DNA of 64,000 nt, taken from positions 1 to 64,000 of the forward strand of contig NZ_SLXJ01000008.1 in NCBI RefSeq assembly GCF_004345745.1. Direction: 5' to 3'. The translations under genes were made by a program, and so were the position numbers. Origin of the DNA: Nicoletella semolina (GTDB lineage Bacteria > Pseudomonadota > Gammaproteobacteria > Enterobacterales > Pasteurellaceae). This document shows positions 48,951 to 61,147 of this stretch, in pieces (position 1 is the first letter of the stretch; the number at the start of each line of letters is the position of its first letter). Below the pieces are notes generated by a model. The model saw nothing but the letters and a program-made list of their open reading frames with translations, made no database searches and was not told the DNA's origin.

Positions 48951-49055
48951 TTAAGCTATAAAAACTTTTTTAATAACACAAACTAAAGTGTGTGATTTTT
49001 CTCTAAAGTAGGCAGGATATTCGTTATATTTCAACTACACCGCTTAATTATCAAT
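48951..49055 (-). pseudogene. Decayed duplicate of the 3' end of rpsQ
   Basis: Plus-strand 48951-49055 aligns with 49113-49220, the C-terminal part of intact rpsQ, including the stop. For example, AACTAAAGTGTGTGATTTT here matches AACTAAAGTATGTGATTTT. Translated on the minus strand it ends KSHTLVCVIKKVFIA, against [15 protein letters not shown] in S17. Small indels break the frame further upstream. The intact gene's terminator lies between the copies. Confidence 0.8.
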
Positions 49056-49067
49056 ATTTTTAATAAA

Positions 49068-49097
49068 AAAAACCCTAGCACTACTGCTAGGGTTTTA
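49068..49097 (-). terminator. Terminator of the S10 operon after rpsQ
   Basis: AACCCTAGCA (49071-49080) and TGCTAGGGTT (49085-49094) form a perfect stem; on the minus strand TTTTTTTTATTA follows. In the ancestral layout no terminator is needed here because rplN would follow. Confidence 0.9.
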
Positions 49098-49112
49098 ACC
49101 ATTTTTTGTTGA

Positions 49113-49370
49113 TTAAGCAATAACAGCTTTTTCAACAACACGAACTAAAGTATGTGATTTTGTTTTTGAAATCGGACGACATTCCTTAATTTCAACAACA
49201 TCACCTAATTTAGCATCGTTGTTTTCATCATGTACGTGTAATTTCGTCGTGCGACGAATGAACTTACCGTATAATGGGTGCTTCACTGTACGCTCGATAG
49301 CAACTACAAATGATTTATCCATTTTGTCGCTAATTACTTTACCTTGTACTGTACGAATTTTATCAGTCAT
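49113..49370 (-). CDS. rpsQ: 30S ribosomal protein S17
   Basis: The 85-residue protein ([48 protein letters not shown]) is S17, a primary 16S rRNA binder. It ends the S10-type operon here with its own terminator. In most bacteria rplN follows immediately; here it does not for 23 kb. A decayed copy of its 3' end lies just downstream. Confidence 0.98.
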   Translation of the reverse strand: MTDKIRTVQGKVISDKMDKSFVVAIERTVKHPLYGKFIRRTTKLHVHDENNDAKLGDVVEIKECRPISKTKSHTLVRVVEKAVIA

Positions 49371-49560
49371 TACTCACCCGCCTTTTGGTTTAATACAGTT
49401 TTCACTTGTGCAATGCTACGACGCACTTGTTTTAACTGGTGGGTTTGTTGAAGCTGACCGGTGGCTGCTTGCATACGCAATTTGAATTGCTCACCTAAAA
49501 GGTTCACTAACTCAGCATTCAGCTCTTCAACATTTTTGTTTCTTAGTTCTTGAGCTTTCA

Positions 49561-49561
<1 letters not shown>
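49370..49561 (-). CDS. rpmC: 50S ribosomal protein L29
   Basis: The 63-residue helical protein ([40 protein letters not shown]) is L29, near the peptide exit tunnel and trigger-factor site. It overlaps both neighbours by one base, so translation is coupled. Confidence 0.97.
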
Positions 49562-50687
<1,126 letters not shown>

Positions 50688-50704
50688 TGTTATTCTCCTA
50701 CTGA

Positions 50705-51040
<336 letters not shown>

Positions 51041-51047
51041 TTACCTC

Positions 51048-51326
<279 letters not shown>

Positions 51327-51351
51327 TTACCCTCTTTTTTATGAATAAAAA

Positions 51352-52173
51352 TTATTTACCACGACGGCGTACAATAAATTTATCGGTACGCTTGTTGTGA
51401 CGAGTTTTCTTACCTTTGGTTTGAACGCCCCAAGGTGTAACAGGGTGTTTACCGAAGTTACGACCTTCACCACCACCGTGTGGGTGATCAACTGGGTTCA
51501 TTGCAGTACCACGAACAGTTGGACGAATACCTCTCCAACGGCTTGCACCTGCTTTACCAAGAACACGAAGCATATGCTCTGAATTACCCACTTCACCAAT
51601 AGTTGCAGTACATTCAGCTAATACTTTACGCATTTCACCAGAGCGAAGACGCAAAGTAACATAGTTACCTTCACGAGCAATAATTTGTACATACGCACCT
51701 GCTGAACGTGCAATTTGACCACCTTTACCAGGTTTTAACTCCACGTTATGCACTGTGCTACCTACAGGAATATTACGCATAGGTAAAGCATTACCTACTT
51801 TAATCGGTGAAGACGCTCCCGCTTGAATTGTATCACCAGCAGACAAACCTTTTGGTGCTAAAATATAACGACGTTCACCATCTTTATAAAGTACTAATGC
51901 AATATTTGCAGAACGATTAGGATCGTATTCTAGACGCTCAACTACCGCTGGAATATCTAACTTATTACGTTTGAAATCAATTAAACGGTAATGTTGTTTA
52001 TGCCCACCACCAATGTGACGAGTTGTAATGCGACCTAAGTTGTTACGACCACCAGTTTTAGATTTAGTATCTAAAAGTGCTGCAAAAGGTTTACCTTTAT
52101 GGAGTTCGTTATTAACAACTTTAACTACATGACGACGACCAGCAGAGGTCGGCTTACATTTAACGATAGCCAT
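51352..52173 (-). CDS. rplB: 50S ribosomal protein L2
   Basis: The 273-residue protein ([40 protein letters not shown]) is L2, needed for subunit joining and peptidyl transfer. The conserved histidine lies in the [11 protein letters not shown] loop. Confidence 0.98.
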   Translation of the reverse strand: MAIVKCKPTSAGRRHVVKVVNNELHKGKPFAALLDTKSKTGGRNNLGRITTRHIGGGHKQHYRLIDFKRNKLDIPAVVERLEYDPNRSANIALVLYKDGERRYILAPKGLSAGDTIQAGASSPIKVGNALPMRNIPVGSTVHNVELKPGKGGQIARSAGAYVQIIAREGNYVTLRLRSGEMRKVLAECTATIGEVGNSEHMLRVLGKAGASRWRGIRPTVRGTAMNPVDHPHGGGEGRNFGKHPVTPWGVQTKGKKTRHNKRTDKFIVRRRGK

Positions 52174-52195
52174 TTATTTTATCTCCTCTGATAGA

Positions 52196-52498
52196 CTATG
52201 CATTACCTTCAACGAGATCAAGTGATTGACCTTCTTGAAGAGTTACATAAGCTTTTTTCCAGTCACTGCGACGACCTGTTTTCGCACCACGGCGTGTTGT
52301 TTTACCTTTCACAACCACAGTACGCACAGAATCCACTTTAACTTCAAAGAGTTGCTCAACTGCATTTGCAATTTCAACTTTATTTGCATCTAATGCAACT
52401 TTGAAAACAATTGTGTTCGCTTTTTCAGCATTGTTTGTCGCTTTTTCAGAGATATGTGGTGCTTTAAGCACTTTTAGCAAACGTTCTTGTTGAATCAT
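52196..52498 (-). CDS. rplW: 50S ribosomal protein L23
   Basis: The 100-residue protein ([40 protein letters not shown]) is L23, the docking site for trigger factor and SRP at the tunnel exit. Its start overlaps the end of rplD by 4 bases. Confidence 0.98.
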   Translation of the reverse strand: MIQQERLLKVLKAPHISEKATNNAEKANTIVFKVALDANKVEIANAVEQLFEVKVDSVRTVVVKGKTTRRGAKTGRRSDWKKAYVTLQEGQSLDLVEGNA

Positions 52499-53097
52499 GC
52501 TAACATCTCCTCAATTTGTTTTACTGCTTCTGCAGTTACAACCACTTTATCAAAAGCAATCAAACTTACAGGATCAATACCTTGTACATCACGCACATCA
52601 ATTTTATAAAGGTTGCGTGCAGCTAAGAATAAATTTTCATCTACATTAGCAGTGATGATAAGAGCGTCAGTTAACGCCATATCTTTTAATTTTTGAACTA
52701 AAACTTTTGTTTTTGGTGCTTCAATCTCAAATTTATCAACAACGATCAAACGCTCTTGACGAACTAATTCAGAAAGAATACTTTTGATTGCACCACGGTA
52801 CATTTTTTTGTTCACTTTTTGGCTATGATCTTGTGGTTTTGCTGCAAAAGTTACACCACCAGAACGCCAAATTGGTGATTTAATATCACCAGAACGAGCA
52901 CGACCTGTACCTTTTTGACGCCAAGGTTTTTTACCTGAACCAGACACTTCAGCACGAGTTTTTTGAGCACGACTTCCTTGACGAGCACCTGCTGCATAAG
53001 CAACAACCACTTGATGAATTAATGCTTCATTGAACTCACGTCCGAAGGTAGTTTCAGAAACAGTGAGTGCATTTGCACCTACAACTTGTAATTCCAT
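52495..53097 (-). CDS. rplD: 50S ribosomal protein L4
   Basis: The 200-residue protein ([40 protein letters not shown]) is L4. Its loop reaches into the exit tunnel; in E. coli free L4 also represses the S10 operon through the leader. Confidence 0.98.
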   Translation of the reverse strand: MELQVVGANALTVSETTFGREFNEALIHQVVVAYAAGARQGSRAQKTRAEVSGSGKKPWRQKGTGRARSGDIKSPIWRSGGVTFAAKPQDHSQKVNKKMYRGAIKSILSELVRQERLIVVDKFEIEAPKTKVLVQKLKDMALTDALIITANVDENLFLAARNLYKIDVRDVQGIDPVSLIAFDKVVVTAEAVKQIEEMLA

Positions 53098-53112
53098 CTC
53101 TATCTCCTAGAC

Positions 53113-53739
53113 TTATGCTTTTACTGCTGGTTTAACGATAACATCACTATTAGTTGCTCCAGGGACTGGACCTTTTACTAATAACAATTTACGTTCAGCA
53201 TCAACACGAACAACTTCAAGTGATTGAACGGTTACACGCTCAGCACCTAAATGTCCAGCCATTTTTTTACCTTTAAACACACGACCTGGAGTTTGGTTTT
53301 GACCAATTGAACCAAGAACACGATGTGATAAAGAGTTACCGTGTGTAGCATCTTGAGTACGGAAATTCCAACGTTTAACACCACCTTGGAAACCTTTACC
53401 TTTTGATGTACCAGTAACATCAACTTTTTTAACATCTGCGAAAATGTCAACGGTGATTTCTTGACCTAAAGTGAATTCTTCACCCTCAGTACGAAATTCC
53501 CATAAACCGCGACCAGCTTCAACACCTGCTTTCACGAAATGACCTGCTTCTGGCTTCGTTACACGACTTGCTTTTTTAGTACCAGTCGTAACTTGAATTG
53601 CAGAATAGCCATCGTTTTCAAGGGTTTTAACTTGAGTAACACGGTTGGATTCAATTTCGATAACTGTAACTGGAATAGACACACCGTCTTCAGTGAAGAC
53701 ACGCGTCATACCAACTTTACGACCGATTAAACCAATCAT
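53113..53739 (-). CDS. rplC: 50S ribosomal protein L3
   Basis: The 208-residue protein ([40 protein letters not shown]) is L3. The glutamine in GQNQTPG is the residue methylated by PrmB in related bacteria. It lies between rpsJ and rplD. Confidence 0.98.
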   Translation of the reverse strand: MIGLIGRKVGMTRVFTEDGVSIPVTVIEIESNRVTQVKTLENDGYSAIQVTTGTKKASRVTKPEAGHFVKAGVEAGRGLWEFRTEGEEFTLGQEITVDIFADVKKVDVTGTSKGKGFQGGVKRWNFRTQDATHGNSLSHRVLGSIGQNQTPGRVFKGKKMAGHLGAERVTVQSLEVVRVDAERKLLLVKGPVPGATNSDVIVKPAVKA

Positions 53740-53764
53740 TGTAATAACCTCTTAAAATTCCCAA

Positions 53765-54160
<396 letters not shown>

Positions 54161-54630
54161 TGTTATAGCCTCCAAATCGGAGACATTTTTATACATTACA
54201 AAATCTGTAACGCTATCCAGTAAATGATTACACTGGACACTCACATAATTGCACTCAAACCACAATTACAAAGCATTGAAATTCTAAAACAATTAAACAA
54301 AAATAGCAAGCATAAGAATCACAAATTTATTAAGCATTTTTAAAATTTACATTTTCCCACTACTCTCAAAAACTAACGTCGTAACAGTATTTTATTATGC
54401 TTAACTCAAAGAATTTTACCTATACAATATACTAAATCAAGACCATTTAAAGTTTTTTATACTAAACAAACACATAGAAAAAGAATTTATATCTAACAGA
54501 ATCTTATATTTAACTACCCAATTTCTGCTTTTTACCCTTTACTTTATTGTAATTGTTAGGCATATTTGTCGCCTTTGCGAGTAATTCGTAATTAAAACTG
54601 GTATGTTTAGTTATTTTTGAGGGAGTTATT

Positions 54631-56148
54631 GTGTCTAATATAAAAGTAAGCAATGCGCCAGAAAGAGAAACCTTCTCTGGACGCAGAGCATTTATTATCG
54701 CAGCGATTGGATCTGCCATTGGGTTGGGAAACATTTGGCGTTTTCCTTACACTACTTATGAGAATGGGGGCGGTGCTTTTATTATTCCTTACATCGTAGC
54801 ATTATTAACCGCTGGCATTCCGTTGTTATTTTTAGACTACGCTATTGGTCATCGTTATCGTGGTGGTGCACCTCTGTCCTACCGTCGTTTTAGCCCTAAA
54901 TTCGAAACCTTTGGCTGGTGGCAAGTGCTTGTTAATGTCATTATTGGCGTATACTATGCTGTTGTTCTAGGCTGGGCTGCAAGTTATACCTATTTTTCTG
55001 TCAATGGTGCTTGGGGCGATAAACCAATTGACTTTTTTATCAGCGAATTCTTAAAAATGGGCGATATTGCTCAGGGGATCAGCTTCGATTTTGTAGGTAT
55101 GGTTACAGGTCCGTTAATTGCAGTATGGCTAATTGCTTTGGGCATTTTGGCATTAGGTATACAAAAGGGAATTGCAAAATCGTCAGGTATTTTAATGCCA
55201 ATTCTTGTCGTGATGTTTTTGGTTTTAGTGGTATTTTCACTCTCTTTACCAGGAGCGGAAAAGGGGTTGGACGCATTATTTACCCCAGATTGGTCAAAAC
55301 TTTCAGATCCTAGCGTTTGGATTGCCGCTTATGGACAAATCTTCTTTTCCCTTTCTATCTGCTTTGGGATTATGATTACTTATGCATCTTATCTTAAAAA
55401 ACAGTCGGATTTAACAGGTAATGGTTTGGTTGTTGCCTTTGCTAATAGTAGTTTTGAACTCTTGGCAGGTATCGGTGTATTCGCGGCTCTTGGTTTTATG
55501 GCTGCCACAGCTGGTCAAGAAGTGAATGAAGTTGCCAAAGGCGGAATAGGTTTAGCCTTCTTCGCATTCCCAACTATCATCAATCAAGCTCCATTTGGTG
55601 AAATACTTGGTGTATTATTCTTCGGTTCATTAACCTTTGCCGCATTAACCTCTTTCATCTCGGTATTGGAAGTCATCATTTCTGCGGTACAAGATAAATT
55701 GAATTTTGGGCGGGTTAGCTCAACATTTGTGGTAGGCTTACCAATGATGTTTACTTCTGTGCTACTTTTTGGTACAACCACAGGCTTACCAATGCTTGAT
55801 GTATTAGATAAATTCGTCAATTATTTTGGTATTGTTGCTGTAGCCTTTGTTTCATTGATCGTGATTGTTTCTGATGAAAAACTAGGCGTATTAGGCAACC
55901 ATCTAAACAAAACCTCTTCATTTAAAGTCGGGTTCTTTTGGAAATTCTTTATTGTTCTCACCACAGGCGTGCTTGCATTTATGTTATTTAGCGAGGGAAC
56001 GAAAGTATTCAAAGAAGGCTATGAAGGTTATCCGTCTTGGTTTGTTAACACTTTTGGCTGGGGAATGTCGATCAGCTTATTTGTCGTTGCATTTTTATTA
56101 TCACGCTTAAAATGGAAACGTGAACAACAACTTGAGGAGAATCTGTAA
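54631..56148 (+). CDS. metP: Sodium-dependent methionine/alanine transporter (NSS family)
   Basis: The 505-residue protein is a neurotransmitter:sodium symporter with about 12 helices. [20 protein letters not shown], then [18 protein letters not shown], is the family's helix 1 with the sodium and substrate site. The GTG start has GAGGGAG upstream. The stop overlaps the start of a 30-residue membrane peptide like MetS, which marks this as MetP rather than a generic NSS protein. Substrate assignment rests on that pairing. Confidence 0.85.
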   Translation: MSNIKVSNAPERETFSGRRAFIIAAIGSAIGLGNIWRFPYTTYENGGGAFIIPYIVALLTAGIPLLFLDYAIGHRYRGGAPLSYRRFSPKFETFGWWQVLVNVIIGVYYAVVLGWAASYTYFSVNGAWGDKPIDFFISEFLKMGDIAQGISFDFVGMVTGPLIAVWLIALGILALGIQKGIAKSSGILMPILVVMFLVLVVFSLSLPGAEKGLDALFTPDWSKLSDPSVWIAAYGQIFFSLSICFGIMITYASYLKKQSDLTGNGLVVAFANSSFELLAGIGVFAALGFMAATAGQEVNEVAKGGIGLAFFAFPTIINQAPFGEILGVLFFGSLTFAALTSFISVLEVIISAVQDKLNFGRVSSTFVVGLPMMFTSVLLFGTTTGLPMLDVLDKFVNYFGIVAVAFVSLIVIVSDEKLGVLGNHLNKTSSFKVGFFWKFFIVLTTGVLAFMLFSEGTKVFKEGYEGYPSWFVNTFGWGMSISLFVVAFLLSRLKWKREQQLEENL

Positions 56149-56240
56149 TGAGTACAAGTGCAATTATTATGATGATTGTGGCATTAACCGTGATTTGGGG
56201 CGGGTTGCTAATCTCTATTGCTTGCCTGCCGAAAGAGTAA
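56148..56240 (+). CDS. metS: Methionine/alanine importer small subunit MetS
   Basis: A 30-residue protein starts [20 protein letters not shown] and ends ISIACLPKE. It is one membrane helix with the conserved WGG and a short charged tail, typical of MetS. In Corynebacterium the small subunit is needed for MetP activity. ATG at 56148 shares its A with the metP stop (TAATG). A terminator follows at 56261. Confidence 0.88.
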   Translation: MSTSAIIMMIVALTVIWGGLLISIACLPKE

Positions 56241-56258
56241 ATGCTTGTTTTACATATA

Positions 56259-56294
56259 AAAAACGGATCAATGTATCCATTGATCCGTTTTTAG
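56259..56294. terminator. Bidirectional terminator between metS and tbpA
   Basis: AAACGGATCAATG (56261-56273) pairs perfectly with CATTGATCCGTTT (56278-56290) around TATC. The plus strand continues TTTTTA and the minus strand TTTTTTATATG, so both converging units can end here. Confidence 0.92.
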
Positions 56295-56306
56295 AATAAA
56301 TCTCTA

Positions 56307-59078
56307 CTAAAACTTCGCCTCTAAGGTAAATACATAGTTTCTACCTGGTGCAACATAGCTGTTATAGCTACGGGTAGTTGGGTTAATTGCTGTCCTTGAT
56401 GACTGTCTGACCGCTTCCCACGTGCTATATTTACTATTAGTTAAATTATATACACCAGCTCTTAATGTAAAATGTTTACCTAACTGATAATAACCAATCA
56501 AATCGTAAATATACCATTGTGTAGTACGTTTATTCGTCGCAGCGATTTCAAGTTCAGAGCCATCAAGATAGGTACGTGTCGCCAACACCTCCTTTGCATT
56601 TTTCGCCTGAGAGTAAGTGAAAATACCATTGACCCCCCACTTTTCATCTGGGGCATCGTAGCCAAGGCTTGCAACATAACGTGCGGGTTGTATAGTATCT
56701 AAGAAAGGATTCTCAATAAACGCATATCCAGACTGCACACGTGTCTGTTTTGGAGAAATCTGGTTATAAGCAAAGTTAGAATACAGACCACTTGGCAGTT
56801 TATTCCATAATTCGCTCCAATTAAGTTTCGCTAAAACATTTACTCCTGATAACTGAATATCTTGGAGATTATAGAAGCCATGTTTTCCATCAAACACTTT
56901 CTGCTTCGCTTCTGCAATCAAATCTTTGTACTGATTTCTAAAATAGCTCACTTCCAAGGCACCAAGGTTGCCGGCAAATGCTAGTCCAATTTCTTGGTTT
57001 AACGACTTCTCCGATTTAAATTTTGATTTGAGGTGATCTTGTTGCCAATATTTCGAGTCCTGTGCACCACGGATACGTCGACCAAACATCTCATCAAATG
57101 ATGGGTTACGGAAACCGCTTGAAATGCGATAAGACAATTCAATGCTTTCTAAAGGACGAACAGCTAAGCCAGTATTCCAAGAGAAATTACTAAATTTACC
57201 TACGCTTGTCCAAGTATCATCAGAACGATAACTGTGTTGGTCATAACGTAAACCAATGCCTAAATCAACCTTTTCACCAAAGAAAATGTTATCACGCAAG
57301 GCAATCCCGTAATGCGTTCCCTTAATAGTATGTGCTGAGCAGTCTGTAACATCTTTTGCTAGCCCAGATTGATCGCAGTAATTACGAATGCCTCGCTTCG
57401 TCGGATAACGTGCTTGGAAGACTTGAGGATCCGCATAAGTTCCTGCTTTTCTCCCGTCCCAGTCAGTATAAGGGCGATTCTCAGAATCTGCGATATATCC
57501 AAAATTAGCGGGTAATTCAGCACGATCACGATAGAAAGTATAATGTTCCTGATAATCATCACGTTTATGGCTAGACCGAACGTTACCATAATTTAATGAT
57601 AGCCCCAACAAATGTAATGATTTGGCAATTTCTAGGTCTTTCTCAAATGACAAATGAACCTGTTTATGCACCTCTTTATAAGTATTACGCTCAAATCTTG
57701 CTTCAGAATCAGGCGTATGAGGTCCAACGGTACAATGTTTATCAAATGTCGGATACGGACTACACTGCAAATTATGAGCCTTGGTGATCACTTGAATATT
57801 TTGCTGATCCACATTCAGGTTAATACGATCAAATACGCCTTTACGATCCTGATTGGCATACTGATAGCCCGTTCCAATACGACGTTTCTTATGGTGTTCG
57901 TCCAAATAGAGACTACGAGTCCAATAAATACTTGGCATACCCAACGATTGCAGTGGGTCATCACGATATACGCCACTGCGACCCGACATTTGATATCCAA
58001 GAACACGGTTTACATTTATTTTACCCTTACTCCATTCAACTGTAGCATATTTAGGGTAGGTCATATCCTGAATATCGTAATGTTGCTGAGTATTTTCAAA
58101 TACCAGATTGACCGAATGCTCTGGAGTAAATTGATAGCCTGTTTTGACAAACCAAGAACCTGATTTATATTCCATTGGATTTGGCACGATTCTACCTTCA
58201 CCCGTGTAATCTTTTGGATTAATAGACTCTATAACATGCTGAGCTTTATAGCTTCTAGGACGTGGTTCACAAGCCCCTTTTATGCCCCCCTGACAAGCTT
58301 CTTTTAAGATAAACCAGTTATCAGTCTGATTTCGGTTAAAATCCAACGGTGCAGGTACAACACGGTAATAGCGTTGCATTACGTTATAGGCATCTGGATG
58401 GATTTGTGTCTCTTTTCCCTGACGATGAGTGTATTGCACCAGCCCCTCAAAACCTCCAACTTTACCTGCAAAATTTAACGATTGAGTGATTTGGCTATTT
58501 TTGGTGGCGTAAGCAGTTTTGCTATTAATCCCCCAAGTTTGTCCCTCTTTGAGAACGTCCTTTGCATTTTTTGTCAGGAAGCCGACCGCTCCACCAAGTG
58601 CACCATTACCATATTCTGCCGAGCTTGCTCCTTTGCTTAACTCAATTGTACGAATATTTTCATATTCAATCTCGTTAATCGCACCACTATTCGCTTGTAC
58701 AGATTGGCTTTTATAGGACTGGATTTGTGGCAAACCATCAACCAAAAGTGCAACACGATTTCGATCAACACCCCGAATGGAATAGCCACTGGTTGCCCCA
58801 CGTCCTTGCTCGGTTACTGAAATACCAGGGTCGTAGCGAGTTAAATCACGGATATTAAGCACTTGTTGTTTATTAATATCCTGCGTATTCTTAACTACTT
58901 TCCCTAGCCCCGTAACTTCATTGGATTTACGCTGCCCCTCAACACTTGCTTTCACATTAATTTGCTCAAGGCTAGCGGTCGTTTTTGCTTCACTATTTAC
59001 AACGATAAACACGCCACTTAATGCAATATAGATAGGGCTTAGCTTTAAGCTCGCTTTCGATTTTAAGACTTTGCTCAT
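56307..59078 (-). CDS. tbpA: Transferrin-binding protein A (TonB-dependent receptor)
   Basis: The 923-residue outer-membrane receptor takes iron from host transferrin. It has a signal peptide, a TonB-box region (EQINVKASVE), a plug with NIRDLTRYDPGISVTEQGRG and GYSIRGVDRNRVALLVDGLP, then a barrel with long extracellular loops. Cysteine pairs occur in the loops (for example CQGGIKGACEPRPR and CSPYPTFDKHC), as expected for TbpA. The C-terminus ends in YVFTLEAKF with a terminal aromatic. It lies 12 bases downstream of tbpB. Confidence 0.95.
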   Translation of the reverse strand: MSKVLKSKASLKLSPIYIALSGVFIVVNSEAKTTASLEQINVKASVEGQRKSNEVTGLGKVVKNTQDINKQQVLNIRDLTRYDPGISVTEQGRGATSGYSIRGVDRNRVALLVDGLPQIQSYKSQSVQANSGAINEIEYENIRTIELSKGASSAEYGNGALGGAVGFLTKNAKDVLKEGQTWGINSKTAYATKNSQITQSLNFAGKVGGFEGLVQYTHRQGKETQIHPDAYNVMQRYYRVVPAPLDFNRNQTDNWFILKEACQGGIKGACEPRPRSYKAQHVIESINPKDYTGEGRIVPNPMEYKSGSWFVKTGYQFTPEHSVNLVFENTQQHYDIQDMTYPKYATVEWSKGKINVNRVLGYQMSGRSGVYRDDPLQSLGMPSIYWTRSLYLDEHHKKRRIGTGYQYANQDRKGVFDRINLNVDQQNIQVITKAHNLQCSPYPTFDKHCTVGPHTPDSEARFERNTYKEVHKQVHLSFEKDLEIAKSLHLLGLSLNYGNVRSSHKRDDYQEHYTFYRDRAELPANFGYIADSENRPYTDWDGRKAGTYADPQVFQARYPTKRGIRNYCDQSGLAKDVTDCSAHTIKGTHYGIALRDNIFFGEKVDLGIGLRYDQHSYRSDDTWTSVGKFSNFSWNTGLAVRPLESIELSYRISSGFRNPSFDEMFGRRIRGAQDSKYWQQDHLKSKFKSEKSLNQEIGLAFAGNLGALEVSYFRNQYKDLIAEAKQKVFDGKHGFYNLQDIQLSGVNVLAKLNWSELWNKLPSGLYSNFAYNQISPKQTRVQSGYAFIENPFLDTIQPARYVASLGYDAPDEKWGVNGIFTYSQAKNAKEVLATRTYLDGSELEIAATNKRTTQWYIYDLIGYYQLGKHFTLRAGVYNLTNSKYSTWEAVRQSSRTAINPTTRSYNSYVAPGRNYVFTLEAKF

Positions 59079-59090
59079 TAGTATTCGGTC

Positions 59091-60866
59091 CTATTTAGCT
59101 TGCTCAACTTGACGTTTTGCACCAAAGACCACACCAACTTTCTCTGTCCCTGCTTTGCTCACGCCATAACCGCCAAGTTCTGAGGCATTTTGTCCGTAGA
59201 AGCCACCGTGAACATCAAGGCTGGAGCTAATTTTCTGTTTAGCACTTTCAGCTGCTTGTGCCGAACCTTTGAACCCATTTTGTTCAACTTTTGCATTAAT
59301 CGTAAGATACGGATTTCCCCCTTCAGTTAAATCCCCTGTCAGAGATTTATTAGCAAAATCAACGTTGAAGCTAGCCTTTTTCTCTACACTATTTGCTAAC
59401 ATTGTACCATTCCATTGCCCTTGATATTTGACTTGTCCAGCTTGTGGAATTTTTGTCTCTTGAGTACGTTCGCCTGTAATAAAGTAGGTATCACCCTCTC
59501 CAGCATAATCAAATTTACCCACCTTGCTGTAACTTAAATTATCGCAGCAAGCCGTGATTTTAAGTTGTTTATCTGTTTTATCATCAAGTTTATAGGCAAT
59601 TGTTTCACCTGCTTTAGCAGGAGCAAGATCGAAAATTCTGCCGTTTATCACCAGTTGTGTTGGATTACCAAAGGTTTGTAAGGTTTTTGCATTTTCTTTT
59701 GTGCTAACTGTATGGGCATCAAATGCTTTCTCAAGCTGAACATTCTCTGCTTTTCGCTGTGCCCCAAATACCGCAAACAACGACTTATCATCAGTAATAA
59801 ATTGCCCAGCTAATTCTTGTGCTTCATCGCCAAAGAATCCACCCTCAACCCCAAGCGATTTATCTTTTTTATAAGCAGAGGCATTTTTACCAAAATATTC
59901 ATCGTTTGGATTGGCTGCTGTGGCACTACCACGGAAACGGTTACCTACAAGTTCTGCGTTGATATCATAACGTTTTTCTTTAACTGATTGTTCTCCGTCC
60001 TTAGCGATTTTATTGCGATTAAGCGTCCCTTCTAATTTTTTTGTATCAAAATCCACACTAAATTCGCTGGAATGACCGATACCGCCTTTCTCTTCTTTAC
60101 CATTTGTACCTTCGTTATAAGACACTGCCCCAGAGCGTGTCCCAATATACGGATCAGCACCGAAATAGTTTTTATTGTTACGAGACTTTTTAGCATCTGT
60201 TGTAAAATCCCACGTTCCTTCATAACTGATTTTCCCTTTAGGCAAATGGGTTGCAGGATTTACCCCTTTATAGTAAACATAGCCATTGTTACCCATCTCA
60301 ATACGTTTATTTTTCCCTTCCCCCTCGAAACCTAAACTAGTAGATTTAACAATAAAACCAGCTTTGACATATTTAAAATGACTACGATTACGTCTTGGAT
60401 CTTTATCCAGTTTATCGTGTGAGTGAATTGGCCTTACTTCAGGGTCTGATTTGTTATGTTCATTCACCTCTTTGTAGTGTGGTGCGTCTTTAGAATCATT
60501 ATTATCAATTTGTGTAACATCATATACACTCGTTAAATCACCGATTGGAGCAACTACTTCATCTAATGTGCCACCCAATCCAAAGCTACGACGAGGAATT
60601 TTAACCTCCACGCCGAGACTTGGTGTAACCCCATCTTTATCCGCTGCACGCACATCATCGACATAAGCAGGAGCTTGAGGGGATTTAGGATCAACTAATT
60701 TCGGTTTATTTACATCAAGTTTAGGTGCTTGTTTTGCTGCTTCTGGCACAACTTCTGATTTCTTTGGAGAAACCGTATCAAAATTGGAATTACCCTTATT
60801 GCTTCCACAAGCAGATAAAACGACTGCGGAGACTAAAAGTGCTGTTTTAGAGAGTGTAAATTTCAT
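59091..60866 (-). CDS. tbpB: Transferrin-binding lipoprotein B
   Basis: The 591-residue surface lipoprotein has signal peptide MKFTLSKTALLVSAVVLSAC, with the lipobox Cys at residue 20. It has two similar lobes, each with a handle and a barrel ending in GGFFGDEAQELAGQF and GGFYGQNASELGGYG. It captures iron-loaded transferrin and passes it to TbpA. The start at 60866 is chosen from the lipoprotein signal and the AGAGG site; a longer reading to 61106 would cover the promoter region. Likely Fur-regulated (60903). Confidence 0.95.
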   Translation of the reverse strand: MKFTLSKTALLVSAVVLSACGSNKGNSNFDTVSPKKSEVVPEAAKQAPKLDVNKPKLVDPKSPQAPAYVDDVRAADKDGVTPSLGVEVKIPRRSFGLGGTLDEVVAPIGDLTSVYDVTQIDNNDSKDAPHYKEVNEHNKSDPEVRPIHSHDKLDKDPRRNRSHFKYVKAGFIVKSTSLGFEGEGKNKRIEMGNNGYVYYKGVNPATHLPKGKISYEGTWDFTTDAKKSRNNKNYFGADPYIGTRSGAVSYNEGTNGKEEKGGIGHSSEFSVDFDTKKLEGTLNRNKIAKDGEQSVKEKRYDINAELVGNRFRGSATAANPNDEYFGKNASAYKKDKSLGVEGGFFGDEAQELAGQFITDDKSLFAVFGAQRKAENVQLEKAFDAHTVSTKENAKTLQTFGNPTQLVINGRIFDLAPAKAGETIAYKLDDKTDKQLKITACCDNLSYSKVGKFDYAGEGDTYFITGERTQETKIPQAGQVKYQGQWNGTMLANSVEKKASFNVDFANKSLTGDLTEGGNPYLTINAKVEQNGFKGSAQAAESAKQKISSSLDVHGGFYGQNASELGGYGVSKAGTEKVGVVFGAKRQVEQAK

Positions 60867-60902
60867 AAAAGACCTCTTACGATAGATAGTATAAAGAAAT
60901 AA

Positions 60903-60921
60903 GTAAATGATAGTTATTTCT
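60903..60921. promoter_or_regulatory. Fur box before tbpB
   Basis: GTAAATGATAGTTATTTCT matches the 19-base Fur consensus GATAATGATAATCATTATC at 12 positions. It lies 37 bases before the tbpB start, as expected for iron-repressed receptor genes. Confidence 0.55.
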
Positions 60922-60971
60922 TTTATCAAGTAAAGAAAAAAATGATATTTAACCTTCATTATTTTTGAAAA

Positions 60972-60985
60972 TTGATATAAATCAT
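60972..60985 (+). promoter_or_regulatory. FNR site before frdA
   Basis: TTGAT-ATAA-ATCAT matches the FNR consensus TTGAT-N4-ATCAA at 9 of 10 core bases. It lies about 160 bases before frdA, between the divergent tbpB and frd genes, and fits anaerobic activation of fumarate reductase. Confidence 0.7.
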
Positions 60986-61147
60986 TAAAAAATATTTGAT
61001 GGCTCAATATACAAACGAGCATTATTTGAGGTAGATCACAAAACATGGAATCCATTGTTAATAAATTGTAAAAAATAATTAAATATTGCTTAAAATAGTG
61101 GCACAATGACGATGTTTTTATTTAATTGATCTTCCGAGGAGGAAATT

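Noticed and set aside
54161-54618. A gene or RNA in the 450 bases before metP
   Set aside because: AT-rich with stops in all frames; no T-box, riboswitch or tRNA shape that I could recognise.
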